NCBI RefSeq assembly: GCF_030244015.1 | Contig: NZ_JASSYX010000004.1 | Span: forward strand, 310,001-374,000 | Source of the DNA: Pedobacter ginsengisoli | GTDB taxonomy: Bacteria > Bacteroidota > Bacteroidia > Sphingobacteriales > Sphingobacteriaceae | Length of the DNA: 64,000 nt | Direction of reading: 5' to 3' | The notes under the pieces: generated by a model | What the model was told of the DNA's origin: nothing | The model's database searches: none | The model's input: only the letters and a program-made list of their open reading frames with translations | Made by a program: the position numbers and the translations under genes | Part shown: positions 52,946-62,336 of the stretch, piece by piece | Layout: every line of letters begins with the position of its first letter | Numbering within the stretch: the stretch's first letter is position 1

Positions 52946-53389
52946 TTATAAAGAGCGATTAACCCAGCGCTGATAGCTCAATTCAAATTTAACCTCACCG
53001 TTTGGGTAGCTTCCTACTTGAGTCCAGCCCTGGAAAAGATAGAACCGCTCTGCGCGCGTATTTGGAGCAGTTCCTAATTCTATATTTTCAGTAGTCTGAT
53101 CAAAATACCAATCTATCATTAGTCTGTGCAGCTCCTTTCCGATCCCTTTTTGCTCAAACTCCGGGGCTACAAACAATGCCCAAACGCTCTTATCTCTAAG
53201 ATCAACAATCGAGAAGCCTACAACTTGATCCTCTATTTCACAAACCCAGCCTTTTCCTTTCTCAGAAATGTAAAATATAACATCTGTATCAGGAACAAGA
53301 TTAGGGTTGCTCAGCGTATTTTCTTTCACCAAATGTCTCACCCGCTGCATCTGCTTAACATCGGAAAATTCCGCAGTTCTATAAATCAT
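52946..53389 (-). CDS. GNAT-family N-acetyltransferase
   Basis: A 147-residue protein from ATG 53389 (MIYRTAEFSDVKQMQRVR). The GNAT fold is clear: VCEIEDQVVGFSIVDL, then WALFVAPEFEQKGIGKELH containing the acetyl-CoA-binding Q/RxxGxG/A loop, and ERFYLFQGWTQVG at the end. The frame extends upstream to 53464 but those residues lack family similarity. It acetylates an amine of an unknown small molecule or protein. It is the most ordinary intact enzyme gene in the accessory stretch and has no clear partner. Confidence 0.85.
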   Translation of the reverse strand: MIYRTAEFSDVKQMQRVRHLVKENTLSNPNLVPDTDVIFYISEKGKGWVCEIEDQVVGFSIVDLRDKSVWALFVAPEFEQKGIGKELHRLMIDWYFDQTTENIELGTAPNTRAERFYLFQGWTQVGSYPNGEVKFELSYQRWVNRSL

Positions 53390-53506
53390 ATTTATCGATA
53401 TATTAATTATTACAAGAGATCCAAACCGTCTAATAGGGTCGTCAAACATAAGGTTTTTCACCAAAAGTGACGAAGTACCCGTTTGATCCGTGTTGATTTC
53501 TCAGAT

Positions 53507-53736
53507 CTATTTTAACAACTCTCGTATAAATGTTGATCTCGAGGAGCTATTTCCTGTTTGAGAAAGTGCCACTATTAACAATGCATAACTGCCTTTGTTT
53601 AAAACCACAGTATTTATAGGAACCCTAAAAAACCTCCCGCCCCAGAAAAACAAGCGAACCTTCAAATAGGTGATCTGAGCAAATTTTTCAGCCCCCGTAT
53701 TTGCCAGCTTTGCACGATATTTAAAATTCGCTTCAT
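53507..53736 (-). pseudogene. Truncated paralogue of the 48719-49420 protein
   Basis: Read on the minus strand, this frame gives NFKYRAKLANTGAEKF, then VPINTVVLNKGSYALLIVAL and RSTFIRELLK before a stop (53507-53509). These segments match the C-terminal part of the protein at 48719-49420 (FRYEPKG, PINVLLLHKGSYALLAVAL, RSTFIRDML). There is no start; the copy breaks where the plus-strand gene at 53735 begins. Confidence 0.75.
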
Positions 53737-54208
53737 GAAAAAATCTTTTTTAATTGCTGCATGCATGATCGCAGCACAACTCTTTACCGCAGAAATCTCA
53801 ACCGCCCAGGAAAATAGCCCTTACAAAACAGGCTTTGGATTAATGCTGGACCTGGGTACCGGCGGCACATATGTGGGCCCGCATGTCAAACATTATTTTT
53901 CCGGCAGTTCGGCCGGGCAGGCCATGGTGCTCTTCGGAAACGGCCTTACGGTGATCGGTCTGGAGTATTCGTATAACAAACAAATCCCGGGTGCCACCGG
54001 GCTGAGCTGGAACCTGGGCCTGGGCCCTCAATTCTACTTTATAACCGGCTCAAATGGTTTCATGCTCCGTCCGCAGGCGGGCCTGGAGTTTAAAGTACCC
54101 AAAGCACCCCTGGCTGCGGGGTTTGACTGGCGGCCGATGTGGCAACTGAGCCATGGCAGCAGTTTTGAACCTGCGCGGTTTGCATTGACCTTAAAATACA
54201 CATTATAG
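53735..54208 (+). CDS. Small outer-membrane beta-barrel-like protein
   Basis: A 157-residue protein with a signal peptide (MKKSFLIAACMIAAQLFTAEISTAQ). The body alternates short strands, for example GFGLMLDLGTGGTYVGPHVKHYF and SWNLGLGPQFYF, and ends in FALTLKYTL, whose last residues fit an outer-membrane insertion signal. No specific family is recognised. Its start is at the edge of a broken gene on the other strand, and it begins the GC-richer segment. A strong terminator follows. Confidence 0.7.
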   Translation: MKKSFLIAACMIAAQLFTAEISTAQENSPYKTGFGLMLDLGTGGTYVGPHVKHYFSGSSAGQAMVLFGNGLTVIGLEYSYNKQIPGATGLSWNLGLGPQFYFITGSNGFMLRPQAGLEFKVPKAPLAAGFDWRPMWQLSHGSSFEPARFALTLKYTL

Positions 54209-54242
54209 ACAATTTGGTTAGATAGTTTGGTTTAGTTGTTCG

Positions 54243-54273
54243 ACCCCTGTGCAGATTCGTACAGGGGTTTTTT
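54243..54273 (+). terminator. Rho-independent terminator after the outer-membrane protein gene
   Basis: An 8-bp stem ACCCCTGT (54243-54250) and ACAGGGGT (54261-54268), a 10-nt loop, then a six-T run (54268-54273). It lies 35 nt past the stop codon. Confidence 0.85.
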
Positions 54274-54404
54274 CTTGCTCAGAATTTCATCACCGTTTTT
54301 CAAAAAGGTGTCCTGTGGACATTTTTTGTTTTCGCAACCCGATAATTTGCAGGCTTTAGCCAGCCATGTGCTCGCTGTTTATTTAATCATTCAAAAACCA
54401 AAGC

Positions 54405-57400
54405 ATGAAACAGAAATTACTCGTAAAATTACTGTTCCTTTTACTCCTCGGCCATACTGCGCTCGCGCAGAACAGAAAAGTATCAGGAAAGGTAACCGAT
54501 TCTGACGGCGGCGGCGTGCTGCCGGGTGTAACCGTCAAAATACAGGGAATGCCCCGGGGCACCGTGACAGGTACCGACGGCCGGTATCTGCTGGAGGCCC
54601 CCGCCGGCGCCGTACTGGAGTTCATCTACATCGGGTACGGAAAACAAACCAGGACACTAGGAGACGAGCTGGTCCTGAACATTGAACTCAGCAGTGAAAA
54701 CACCTCACTGACCGAGGTCGTGGTGACCGCCTTCGGTATCAATAAAGCAAGCCGGACAAACGGTTACTCTGTCGCCCAGATCAATGGAGAAGAGATCAAC
54801 CGGGCAGCACCCGTCAGCATTATGGGCGGCCTGCAGGGAAAAGTTGCCGGAGTTGACATCGCCACTACTTCCGGTTCACCTGGGGGATCCAGCAAGACCG
54901 TGATCAGGGGCTTTTCTTCTATTGCAGGGAACAACCAGCCATTGTACGTCGTCGACGGCGTGCCTGTCAACAATGCCCGTCCCGGAGACGTTTCTCCAAA
55001 CAACAGCATCGGCGATTTGAAAGAATCCTACGATTTCGGAAATGCGGCAAATGACATCAACCCCAATGACATCGAAAGCGTCAGTATATTAAAAGGGGCC
55101 GCAGCCAGTTCCCTCTATGGATCCAGGGCCTCAAGCGGAGTAATCCTCATCACGACCAAAAAAGGAAAAGCCGGGAGATTCAAAGTCGATCTGACCTCAG
55201 CCGCGGCTTTCACCCAGGTATCTGGCGTACCTACACTTCAGGACAAGTATGGCCAGGGTTTTGCATACCAGGCCTGGATTGCTGAGAATGGAAGCTGGGG
55301 AGCGCGTTTTGACGGCCAGACCAGGGAATGGGGTTCTGAGGTCGATGGTGTCCGGCAAAGCAAGCCCTACCTGGGTGTGAAAAACAGCTTCAGGGATGCG
55401 TTTGACACCGGGCAGGAATACAACAATACCATTGCCTTCAGCGGGGGCAACGATCTGTCCACTTTCCGTTTTTCCTATGGCAATATCAACAGCAACGGCA
55501 TCTTGCCAGAGGCCAGCGACACCTATAAACGCAATACACTCAGCCTCAATGGATCGACCAATTACAAAGGAATAACCGTCAGTGCCGGTCTGAACTATAT
55601 CGGAAAAAACACAAGGGCGGTGCAGACCGGGCAGGCCAATTCTGGAGTGGGCTCTTCCTTCTATGAAGACATCCTGCAGATACCGGTCGAATTTCCGATC
55701 TCAGCTTTCAAGGATTACCACAACAAATATTATGACGTCGACGGTTTTTATAGCCCTTTCACTCAAAATCCATATTATTCCGTGTTTGAAAACGGATCCG
55801 CATTTAAGAGCGATCGTTTTTATGGCAATGCCGATCTCAAAGCAAAGCTGGCCAGCTGGCTGACCCTGCAGTTCCAGCAGGGAGTCGACGTCAGCAACAT
55901 CACCGAAAAGATCTGGAATGCCAAAAACCGGCCAACCCCGGGAAGCTGGGCAGGCGGCGGAAATGATGAAGGCTTTGTCAGACAGGCAAGCGTGGGCAAC
56001 GTGGTGGACGGCTCAGAAAAGTATTTCGAGTTCGACTCCAAGCTGAATGCCCTCTTTGACAAAAAATTCAATGAAAACTTTGACCTCACCGGCCTGCTTG
56101 GGCTAAACTTCAATGCCCGTGGCGCAAGAGTGCTGTATGCCAGCATTGAAGACCTCACCGTTCCGGGTTTTTACCAGATCGAGAATTCAGCCAACCCGCC
56201 CACCACCTCACAGACTTCCAACGAGCGGCGGATGTTTGGCGCCTATGCGTCTGCCACCCTTGGGTATAAATCATTTGCTTACCTGACCCTGAATGCAAGG
56301 AACGACTGGAGCTCTACCCTACCGGTTGCACAGCGCAGCTATTTTTATCCGGGAGCAAATCTTTCCCTGATCATCTCTCAGCTTGCCGACCTCAGCAGCG
56401 CGAAAATATCGCTTTTCAAACTCCGCGCAGCCTATGGCAAGACCGGAAGCGATACGGACCCTTACAACATTTACAACACCATCGTCAGGACCAGGGTATT
56501 TCTGGGTGGATCGGCCTATACCAATTTTCCGTTCGATGGCGTAGCGGGCTATACCGTGTCCAACACGCTAAAGAACGACCGGCTCAGACCAGAGATCAGT
56601 ACCGAAGCTGAACTGGGTACAGAACTGAAATTTTTCAACAACCGCCTGGGGATCGATGTATCGTACTACAACCGGGTCACCAATGACCAGATCCTGCCTA
56701 TCGTGGCCTCCCCTTCCAGCGGTGTAAATTTCAGGGTAGTGAATTTTGGTAAAGTCCGCAACCGGGGTGTAGAGGTCGCGCTTACGGGCAGCCTGTTAAA
56801 AACCCCTGATTTCAACTGGGACCTGACCTATACCTTTACCCGCAACCGCAATAAAGTATTGTCCCTGCCAGACGGACTGACCAACGTCATCCTGAATTTT
56901 GCCTATGACGCCCAGTTCGTTGCAAAGGTAGGCGAACCGCTGGGTGTATTTGAAGCACCGGTGCCGCTTACCGATCCGCAAGGCCGTATTGTGGTAAATG
57001 CCGCAAACGGAGTACCTGTAGTAGCCCCCAACCTGGGCACTTACGGCAATTCCCAGCGGGACTATATCATGGGGATCAACAACAGCTTCAGGTATAAAAA
57101 CCTGAGCCTGGGTTTTACGCTCGACTATAAAAAAGGCGGCATATTCTATTCCGGAACGGCAGACCTGCTCAGCTTTGTCGGCAATTCCATCAACACCACC
57201 TGGAACGACAGAAGGACCTTCGTGGTTCCCAATTCAGTGATAGAAGTAGTGGAGAACGGTGTGAGCACCTACCGTGAAAACAATGTACCCATTACCGAAA
57301 CCCGGGTTTTCGGTTATTATTATACCGATGCCGGAAAAGCGGTGGCTTACAAAGACAGGCTGCTTGATAAAACCGCATTCAAGGTCAGGGAGGTTACCCT

Positions 57401-57620
57401 GAGTTATTCGCTGCCGAAAAGCATCGCTGAGAAACTGCGTACAGACAAAGCGACGCTTACCCTTTACGGCAGGAACCTGCTGACCTGGCTCCCTGCTTCC
57501 AATAGTTTTATAGACCCTGAAGTTTCGAATTACGGAAATGACCTGTCCAGTGAGTTCGGCGAGTTCCGCACCGGGCCTGCCACACGGAATTTTGGCCTTT
57601 CACTGAATCTTACCTTTTAA
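54405..57620 (+). CDS. SusC/RagA-family TonB-linked outer-membrane transporter
   Basis: A 1071-residue TonB-dependent transporter. The signal peptide ends after ALAQN, followed by the carboxypeptidase-like domain (SGKVTDSDGGGVLPGVTVKI), the TonB box region LTEVVVTAFGINKA, and the plug with GKVAGVDIATTSGSPGG, PLYVVDGVPV and ILKGAAASSLYGSRASSGVI. The remainder is a 22-strand-type barrel. It lies 4 nt before the SusD partner. The substrate is not evident because no glycoside hydrolase is nearby; peptides or lipids are possible. Confidence 0.95.
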   Translation: MKQKLLVKLLFLLLLGHTALAQNRKVSGKVTDSDGGGVLPGVTVKIQGMPRGTVTGTDGRYLLEAPAGAVLEFIYIGYGKQTRTLGDELVLNIELSSENTSLTEVVVTAFGINKASRTNGYSVAQINGEEINRAAPVSIMGGLQGKVAGVDIATTSGSPGGSSKTVIRGFSSIAGNNQPLYVVDGVPVNNARPGDVSPNNSIGDLKESYDFGNAANDINPNDIESVSILKGAAASSLYGSRASSGVILITTKKGKAGRFKVDLTSAAAFTQVSGVPTLQDKYGQGFAYQAWIAENGSWGARFDGQTREWGSEVDGVRQSKPYLGVKNSFRDAFDTGQEYNNTIAFSGGNDLSTFRFSYGNINSNGILPEASDTYKRNTLSLNGSTNYKGITVSAGLNYIGKNTRAVQTGQANSGVGSSFYEDILQIPVEFPISAFKDYHNKYYDVDGFYSPFTQNPYYSVFENGSAFKSDRFYGNADLKAKLASWLTLQFQQGVDVSNITEKIWNAKNRPTPGSWAGGGNDEGFVRQASVGNVVDGSEKYFEFDSKLNALFDKKFNENFDLTGLLGLNFNARGARVLYASIEDLTVPGFYQIENSANPPTTSQTSNERRMFGAYASATLGYKSFAYLTLNARNDWSSTLPVAQRSYFYPGANLSLIISQLADLSSAKISLFKLRAAYGKTGSDTDPYNIYNTIVRTRVFLGGSAYTNFPFDGVAGYTVSNTLKNDRLRPEISTEAELGTELKFFNNRLGIDVSYYNRVTNDQILPIVASPSSGVNFRVVNFGKVRNRGVEVALTGSLLKTPDFNWDLTYTFTRNRNKVLSLPDGLTNVILNFAYDAQFVAKVGEPLGVFEAPVPLTDPQGRIVVNAANGVPVVAPNLGTYGNSQRDYIMGINNSFRYKNLSLGFTLDYKKGGIFYSGTADLLSFVGNSINTTWNDRRTFVVPNSVIEVVENGVSTYRENNVPITETRVFGYYYTDAGKAVAYKDRLLDKTAFKVREVTLSYSLPKSIAEKLRTDKATLTLYGRNLLTWLPASNSFIDPEVSNYGNDLSSEFGEFRTGPATRNFGLSLNLTF

Positions 57621-57647
57621 TCTATGTCAAACGTCAAATTTATCATC

Positions 57648-59144
57648 ATGAAAACAACACATATAGCCAGGTATGCTTTTCTTGCAGCAGTCCTCCTATC
57701 CTGGGGCTGCAAGAAATTAGACATCAATACCAACCCAAATGAGCCGCTCATCGGAGAAGCCAACCCTGAGTCGCTTTTTCCTTCGGCGGTGCTTTCCTCG
57801 GCAGGAAGAATCGGCGGCGACCTGTCGGTGGTCTGCGGCGTATGGGCACAATACTGGACCCAGAACAACGGCTCCAGTCAGTACCGCACCGTTGATTCCT
57901 ACAACCTTCAGAATTCATCTGCTTTCATCAGCGGCCCGTATACTGAACTGTACTCAGGTGCATTGACCGATTACCAGCTGGCCATTGAAAAATCAGCAGC
58001 AAGCAAAGACTGGAGGTATCTGCTCATGAACACCGTGATGAAAGCCTATACTTATGAAGTGCTGGTCGACCTTTACGACAAAATACCATATACAGAAGCA
58101 CTCCAGCCAGAAAAATTTCCCCAGCCGAAATTTGAGGACGGCTATACCGTTTACAAGGCGCTGATCGCGGAGATCGATGCTGCCCTGGCCAAAGATTTCA
58201 GGAGCGTCCCCCATACCCAGGAGCAGGCCAAGATCGACCTCGTATTTGGAGAAGGCGGCACCGCCCCGTTTGAAAGACAGATGGACAACTGGGAGCGCTT
58301 TGCCAATACCTTAAAACTAAAAATGTACCTGCGGATGGTCAATGCGAAACCAGCGGAAGCAGAGCAGGGCATAAAAAAAATGTATGATGCCGATGCAGAA
58401 TTCCTCGAAGTGGGTGCGGGCGTAGTCAATTATAAAGATGCGCCGAACCTGAGCAACCCATTTTTCGAATACAATTTCCGGAGGCTGAATACCCCTGATA
58501 ACTTAAGAGCAAGCCAGACGATGGTCAGCTGGCTGGAGTCCAACAACGATCCCCGTGCGCAGGCCTACTATGGCGTAGACTCTCCCATCCCGACCATCCA
58601 TCAGGGCGATTATGGCAACCAGGCCGCCCATCCCGAATACAATGATGCCGTCAACCCGGTCATCGGCAGTACCGATCCGGTATGGTTTTTCAGTATGGCC
58701 GAAGTAAACTTTATGCTGGCCGAGGCCGAAGAACGTTATTTTGGCGGTGACCGGGCAAAATCCTATTATGAAAAGGGCCTTGACGCTGCATTCGCACAGG
58801 AAGGACTGACTCCCGGAGCATTGAAGACCACCACCTACGCCTATCCGGACGGCGATTTTGAGGAAAAACTGGAAGCGATCATTGTACAGAAGTGGGCATC
58901 ACTGTTCGGGTCCCATGCCCTGGAGGCTTTCCTGGAACAGAACAGGACCGGATATCCAAAAACCAGTGCGGTATACTCACGCGATCCGGATTATGTGCCC
59001 GGTCATTGGGTCTATGTTCCTGACGGCGTCACCGGTGCGGGCAACTTTCCCAGGAGGTTCCTTTTTCCGGATGTAGAACGCAACAGAAACGTAAACACCC
59101 CTGCCGAAGTACCGATCTATACCAAAGTCTGGTGGGGCAAATAA
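57648..59144 (+). CDS. SusD/RagB-family outer-membrane nutrient-binding lipoprotein
   Basis: A 498-residue lipoprotein from ATG 57648 with lipobox LLSWGCKK; an in-frame ATG at 57624 would add eight residues and is less likely to make a good signal. The SusD-like PF12771 pattern is seen in LDINTNPNEPLIGEANPESLFPS, TVMKAYTYEVLVDLYDKIPY and the C-terminal IIVQKWASLFGSHALEAFLE. It captures substrate for the preceding SusC. The next gene encodes a small Lipid_bd-like lipoprotein 12-21 nt downstream. Confidence 0.92.
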   Translation: MKTTHIARYAFLAAVLLSWGCKKLDINTNPNEPLIGEANPESLFPSAVLSSAGRIGGDLSVVCGVWAQYWTQNNGSSQYRTVDSYNLQNSSAFISGPYTELYSGALTDYQLAIEKSAASKDWRYLLMNTVMKAYTYEVLVDLYDKIPYTEALQPEKFPQPKFEDGYTVYKALIAEIDAALAKDFRSVPHTQEQAKIDLVFGEGGTAPFERQMDNWERFANTLKLKMYLRMVNAKPAEAEQGIKKMYDADAEFLEVGAGVVNYKDAPNLSNPFFEYNFRRLNTPDNLRASQTMVSWLESNNDPRAQAYYGVDSPIPTIHQGDYGNQAAHPEYNDAVNPVIGSTDPVWFFSMAEVNFMLAEAEERYFGGDRAKSYYEKGLDAAFAQEGLTPGALKTTTYAYPDGDFEEKLEAIIVQKWASLFGSHALEAFLEQNRTGYPKTSAVYSRDPDYVPGHWVYVPDGVTGAGNFPRRFLFPDVERNRNVNTPAEVPIYTKVWWGK

Positions 59145-59165
59145 TTAAACAAAATATTGACAACG

Positions 59166-59660
59166 ATGAAAAAACAGAGAATACTAATGATCGTCCTGAT
59201 GGTATGGGCGTCGGTTTATGGAACGTCCTGCAAAAAGGACCAGGAACCCGGTGGAACAGCGATGCAGAAAATGTCCGGCGACTGGTATGTGAATATAGGT
59301 AATGATGAGGAAACTTTTTTTGCACTCTCCACATTCAATACTTCGGACAACAGTTCCACTCAGATATGGATCCAGGCAGGCGGCCTCTCAGATGAAGGCG
59401 TCTCCATAGGCATAAAGGGAAAAATCAACGCAGACCTGGCCAGCCAGACATTTTCCGGCAGCAATATTCCCAACATCGGAACATCTGCAGGAGACAACCC
59501 TACCTTCAGCATTTCCAATGGCAGGATCGTCACCAACGGCACTGAAGGGCCCGGCTCCGGCACTCCGACCGATGCCATTTCCTTTGACCTGAACATTGAC
59601 GGGCATACCTACAAGATCAGCGGGTACCACAAGACCGGTTTCCTGGAGGACCAGCAATAG
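59166..59660 (+). CDS. Small lipoprotein, Lipid_bd-like (putative lipid-binding hydrolase)
   Basis: A 164-residue lipoprotein from ATG 59166, with lipobox VYGTSC. The sequence QKMSGDWYVNIGNDEETFFAL, then STFNTSDNSSTQ and GHTYKISGYHKTGFLEDQ follows the pattern of the small Bacteroidota domain annotated as Lipid-binding putative hydrolase (PF12888), often encoded next to SusC/SusD pairs. It likely sits in the outer membrane with the SusCD complex. The name reflects a fold prediction; no catalytic residues can be identified here. Confidence 0.7.
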   Translation: MKKQRILMIVLMVWASVYGTSCKKDQEPGGTAMQKMSGDWYVNIGNDEETFFALSTFNTSDNSSTQIWIQAGGLSDEGVSIGIKGKINADLASQTFSGSNIPNIGTSAGDNPTFSISNGRIVTNGTEGPGSGTPTDAISFDLNIDGHTYKISGYHKTGFLEDQQ

Positions 59661-59700
59661 GCTGAAATTTATTAGGGCAAAAAGATTTATATTTACATCA

Positions 59701-61638
59701 ATGTCAACGTCTTTCATACGGTTATACCGAGCCCTGGTCCTGCTGACCGGGATCAGCATGCTTTTTGCGAAAGCAGCAGCACAAACCGGCTCCGATAAAT
59801 TCAGTAAAGATACGGCCCGGATCTCCAGACTGCTGGATTCTGCCTACCGGTATATTGATACTGATTTTAAGAAGTCGGCGTGGTCGGCCGAAAAGGCAGT
59901 AGGGATCGCCAGACAATCCGGCTATCCCGAAGGCCTGATCAGGGCCTGGCACGTCAGTGTGAATGTATTTCTCACCCAGGGAAAATACAGAAAAGCGCTG
60001 GAAAATGCGACATCGGCCGTGGCACTGAGCAAAAAGATCCGGAACGAGCAGCTGCTGGCCAGGTCCTACTCCTTTAAGGGCATGACCGGGATCTTCCTCG
60101 GGCACTTTCAAATGGCTGCCGACAACTTACTGGATGCTGCCGAGATCATCGACAGAACAGGCAGCAGCCTCCAGATCCAGCATTCGCTGAACAGGCTTTC
60201 CATTGCATTTACCGAGTTGAGGGACAAGCAAAGGTCCCTCGACTATGCTTTAAAAGCGGAAAAGCTCAGTGAGGTCAACGGAAACACCGCAGCAAACATT
60301 CTGACGGTCATGCAGCTTGCCCGGGCACGTGCCCTCAATGGTCAGATGCAGCTTTCAGAACAGCTCTTTGAGCGCCTGCTCAAAATGACCCGGGCGGCGC
60401 GGGATAGCATCAACACGACCTATGCCCACATCTATTATGCAGAACAGGCTGGTATGGTCCGGAAATACAACAAAGCACTCGGCTTCTACCGCAAAGCATT
60501 GCAGCACGCCAACAGGACCCGGTTTCCCGATTTCCTGATCTATTCCAACGGCGGGCTGGCCAGAACCTATTATGAACTTCAGGACTATACCAACGCCTCG
60601 GCCTACCTGGAAAAGGCACTTTACTATGCCCGGACTGCAGGGTCTGAAAATATGCTCCGTGAACTGCTCCTGCTGGGTTCGGAAATCAGGGAGCAGCAGC
60701 AGGACCTGGCCGCATCACTGCATTTCAGAAAGGAATATGAAGTGCTCAATGCCCGTTTATTGAATCTTGGCCTGCAGCAAAACGTCCATCGCCTGGAAGC
60801 TGAGTATCAAAGTTCGGTCAAAGCCCGGGAAATCGCCAGGCAGAAATTTTACATCGTACTGTCCCTTTTTGTCAGCTCCCTGCTGCTCGCCGCTACGCTG
60901 CTCATCTATTTCCTGTACCGCAACAAACAGAAGATCGCGGACAAGAACTTGATGTTACTCCAGAAGGAAAAGGAAATGCAGGTCCTTAAAGCCATGATAG
61001 AAGGGGAAGAAACGGAAAGGTCACGGCTGGCCAAAGACCTCCATGACGGCGTCGGCGGGCTCTTATCTGCAACAAAAATGCACCTCAGCATCTTACAGAA
61101 CGATAGTGGTACGCCTGATCTGCTGAACCGGTTTAACCACACCGTATCCATGCTCGACAGTGCTTCTCAGGAGATCCGGATGATCGCACATAACCTTGCC
61201 CCCGAGCTGCTGGTCAAATTTGGGCTGAACAAGGCGCTTTCCACATATTTCAGCAGGCTGCAGTCACCTGATTTTAAAATCAATTACCTCAAGGTCGGCG
61301 ATGTCCCCAGGCTCAGTGACAACTTTGAACTGCTGGTTTACCGCATCATACAGGAACTGATCCACAATGTCATCAAGCATGCCCACTGCAGCGATGTGCT
61401 GGTCCAGATGAGCTATCATGAGCAAACGCTTTCCGTGACGGTAGAAGACAACGGGATCGGCATGAAACAGCAGGAAAGTGAAGGACTGGGGCTGAGCAGT
61501 CTCCGGTCCAGGCTGGCGGCGGTAAACGGATACATGGAAATTGAAACCTCGCCCGGAAACGGAACCACGATATATATTGAATTTGATGTCCAAGAATACG
61601 TAATTTATGATACCAATCAACATTGGAATAGCAGATGA
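59701..61638 (+). CDS. TPR-containing sensor histidine kinase (HisKA_3, NarL/LiaS class)
   Basis: A 645-residue kinase from ATG 59701; the frame is open to 59596 but that extension overlaps the lipoprotein gene. After the signal peptide (about 1-27) come TPR-like repeats (about 35-390) in the periplasm. A transmembrane helix lies near 420-440 (SLFVSSLLLAATLLIYFLY), then a coiled segment with EGEETERSRLAKDLHDGVGG containing the phosphoacceptor His (HisKA_3). The ATPase domain has LIHNVIKHAH and VEDNGIGM. It overlaps the response-regulator gene by 32 nt and likely senses something related to the SusCD system. Confidence 0.93.
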   Translation: MSTSFIRLYRALVLLTGISMLFAKAAAQTGSDKFSKDTARISRLLDSAYRYIDTDFKKSAWSAEKAVGIARQSGYPEGLIRAWHVSVNVFLTQGKYRKALENATSAVALSKKIRNEQLLARSYSFKGMTGIFLGHFQMAADNLLDAAEIIDRTGSSLQIQHSLNRLSIAFTELRDKQRSLDYALKAEKLSEVNGNTAANILTVMQLARARALNGQMQLSEQLFERLLKMTRAARDSINTTYAHIYYAEQAGMVRKYNKALGFYRKALQHANRTRFPDFLIYSNGGLARTYYELQDYTNASAYLEKALYYARTAGSENMLRELLLLGSEIREQQQDLAASLHFRKEYEVLNARLLNLGLQQNVHRLEAEYQSSVKAREIARQKFYIVLSLFVSSLLLAATLLIYFLYRNKQKIADKNLMLLQKEKEMQVLKAMIEGEETERSRLAKDLHDGVGGLLSATKMHLSILQNDSGTPDLLNRFNHTVSMLDSASQEIRMIAHNLAPELLVKFGLNKALSTYFSRLQSPDFKINYLKVGDVPRLSDNFELLVYRIIQELIHNVIKHAHCSDVLVQMSYHEQTLSVTVEDNGIGMKQQESEGLGLSSLRSRLAAVNGYMEIETSPGNGTTIYIEFDVQEYVIYDTNQHWNSR

Positions 61639-62242
61639 TCATTTGCTGGTGATCCAGGGCATCAAGGCCATGCTGAACAAACAACCTTTTAATATCGTTT
61701 TTACAGCTGAAGACGGCAAATCCCTGCTAAATAACCTGAAGGTCAGTGTGCCTGACGTTTTACTGCTCGACATTCAAATGCCCGGCATCAGCGGGACCGA
61801 TCTCTGCAAACAGGTATCAAAAGATTATCCTGATGTCAAAATCCTGGCATTGACCAACCTGGACGAATCCTTTTATGTCAAGCAAATGATCCGCAACGGC
61901 GCCAGCGGCTACCTGCTGAAAAATACCGACCAGCTGACCATGATCCACGCCATAGAAGAAGTCATGATGGGAAGACAGTTTCTGGACAAACAGGTCCAGA
62001 AAAACCTGATGGACGAAATGCTGCTGGGTAAAAAAAGATCGGCCCATAACGTCATCCTCACCAAGCGCGAACTGGAAATTCTTGGCCTGATTGCAAAGGA
62101 ATTTACGAACCAGGAGATTGCCGACCAGCTTTTCATCAGCCTGAGGACCGTACAAACACACCGCCTGAACATCGGCCACAAGCTAAATGCTAAAAATCTG
62201 GTCGCTCTGGTCAAGGAAGCTTACAAGCGCGGTCTGATCTGA
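61607..62242 (+). CDS. NarL/FixJ-type response regulator with LuxR HTH
   Basis: A 211-residue protein. The receiver domain (about 1-125) has the acidic pair near IADDH, the phosphorylated Asp in LLLDIQMPG, the Thr in ALTN and the Lys in GYLLKN. A linker leads to the LuxR-type HTH (about 150-205, LTKRELEILGLIAKEFTNQE and RTVQTHRLNIGHKLN). It is the cognate partner of the upstream kinase, overlapping its 3' end. Target genes are probably the adjacent SusCD operon or the AraC gene, by position. Confidence 0.95.
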   Translation: MIPINIGIADDHLLVIQGIKAMLNKQPFNIVFTAEDGKSLLNNLKVSVPDVLLLDIQMPGISGTDLCKQVSKDYPDVKILALTNLDESFYVKQMIRNGASGYLLKNTDQLTMIHAIEEVMMGRQFLDKQVQKNLMDEMLLGKKRSAHNVILTKRELEILGLIAKEFTNQEIADQLFISLRTVQTHRLNIGHKLNAKNLVALVKEAYKRGLI

Positions 62243-62336
62243 AATTAAGCAGAAGTACGTATTTCTGAAATCCCGTTTTCCTGCGGATGTGCGGCGTTTT
62301 CCTTGCTTTTAATTTTACCACCGTAGAATTAAAGCA

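Noticed and set aside
59596..59700. Extension of the histidine kinase start into the lipoprotein gene
   Set aside because: ATG 59701 gives a normal signal peptide; the extra residues are just another frame of the upstream gene.
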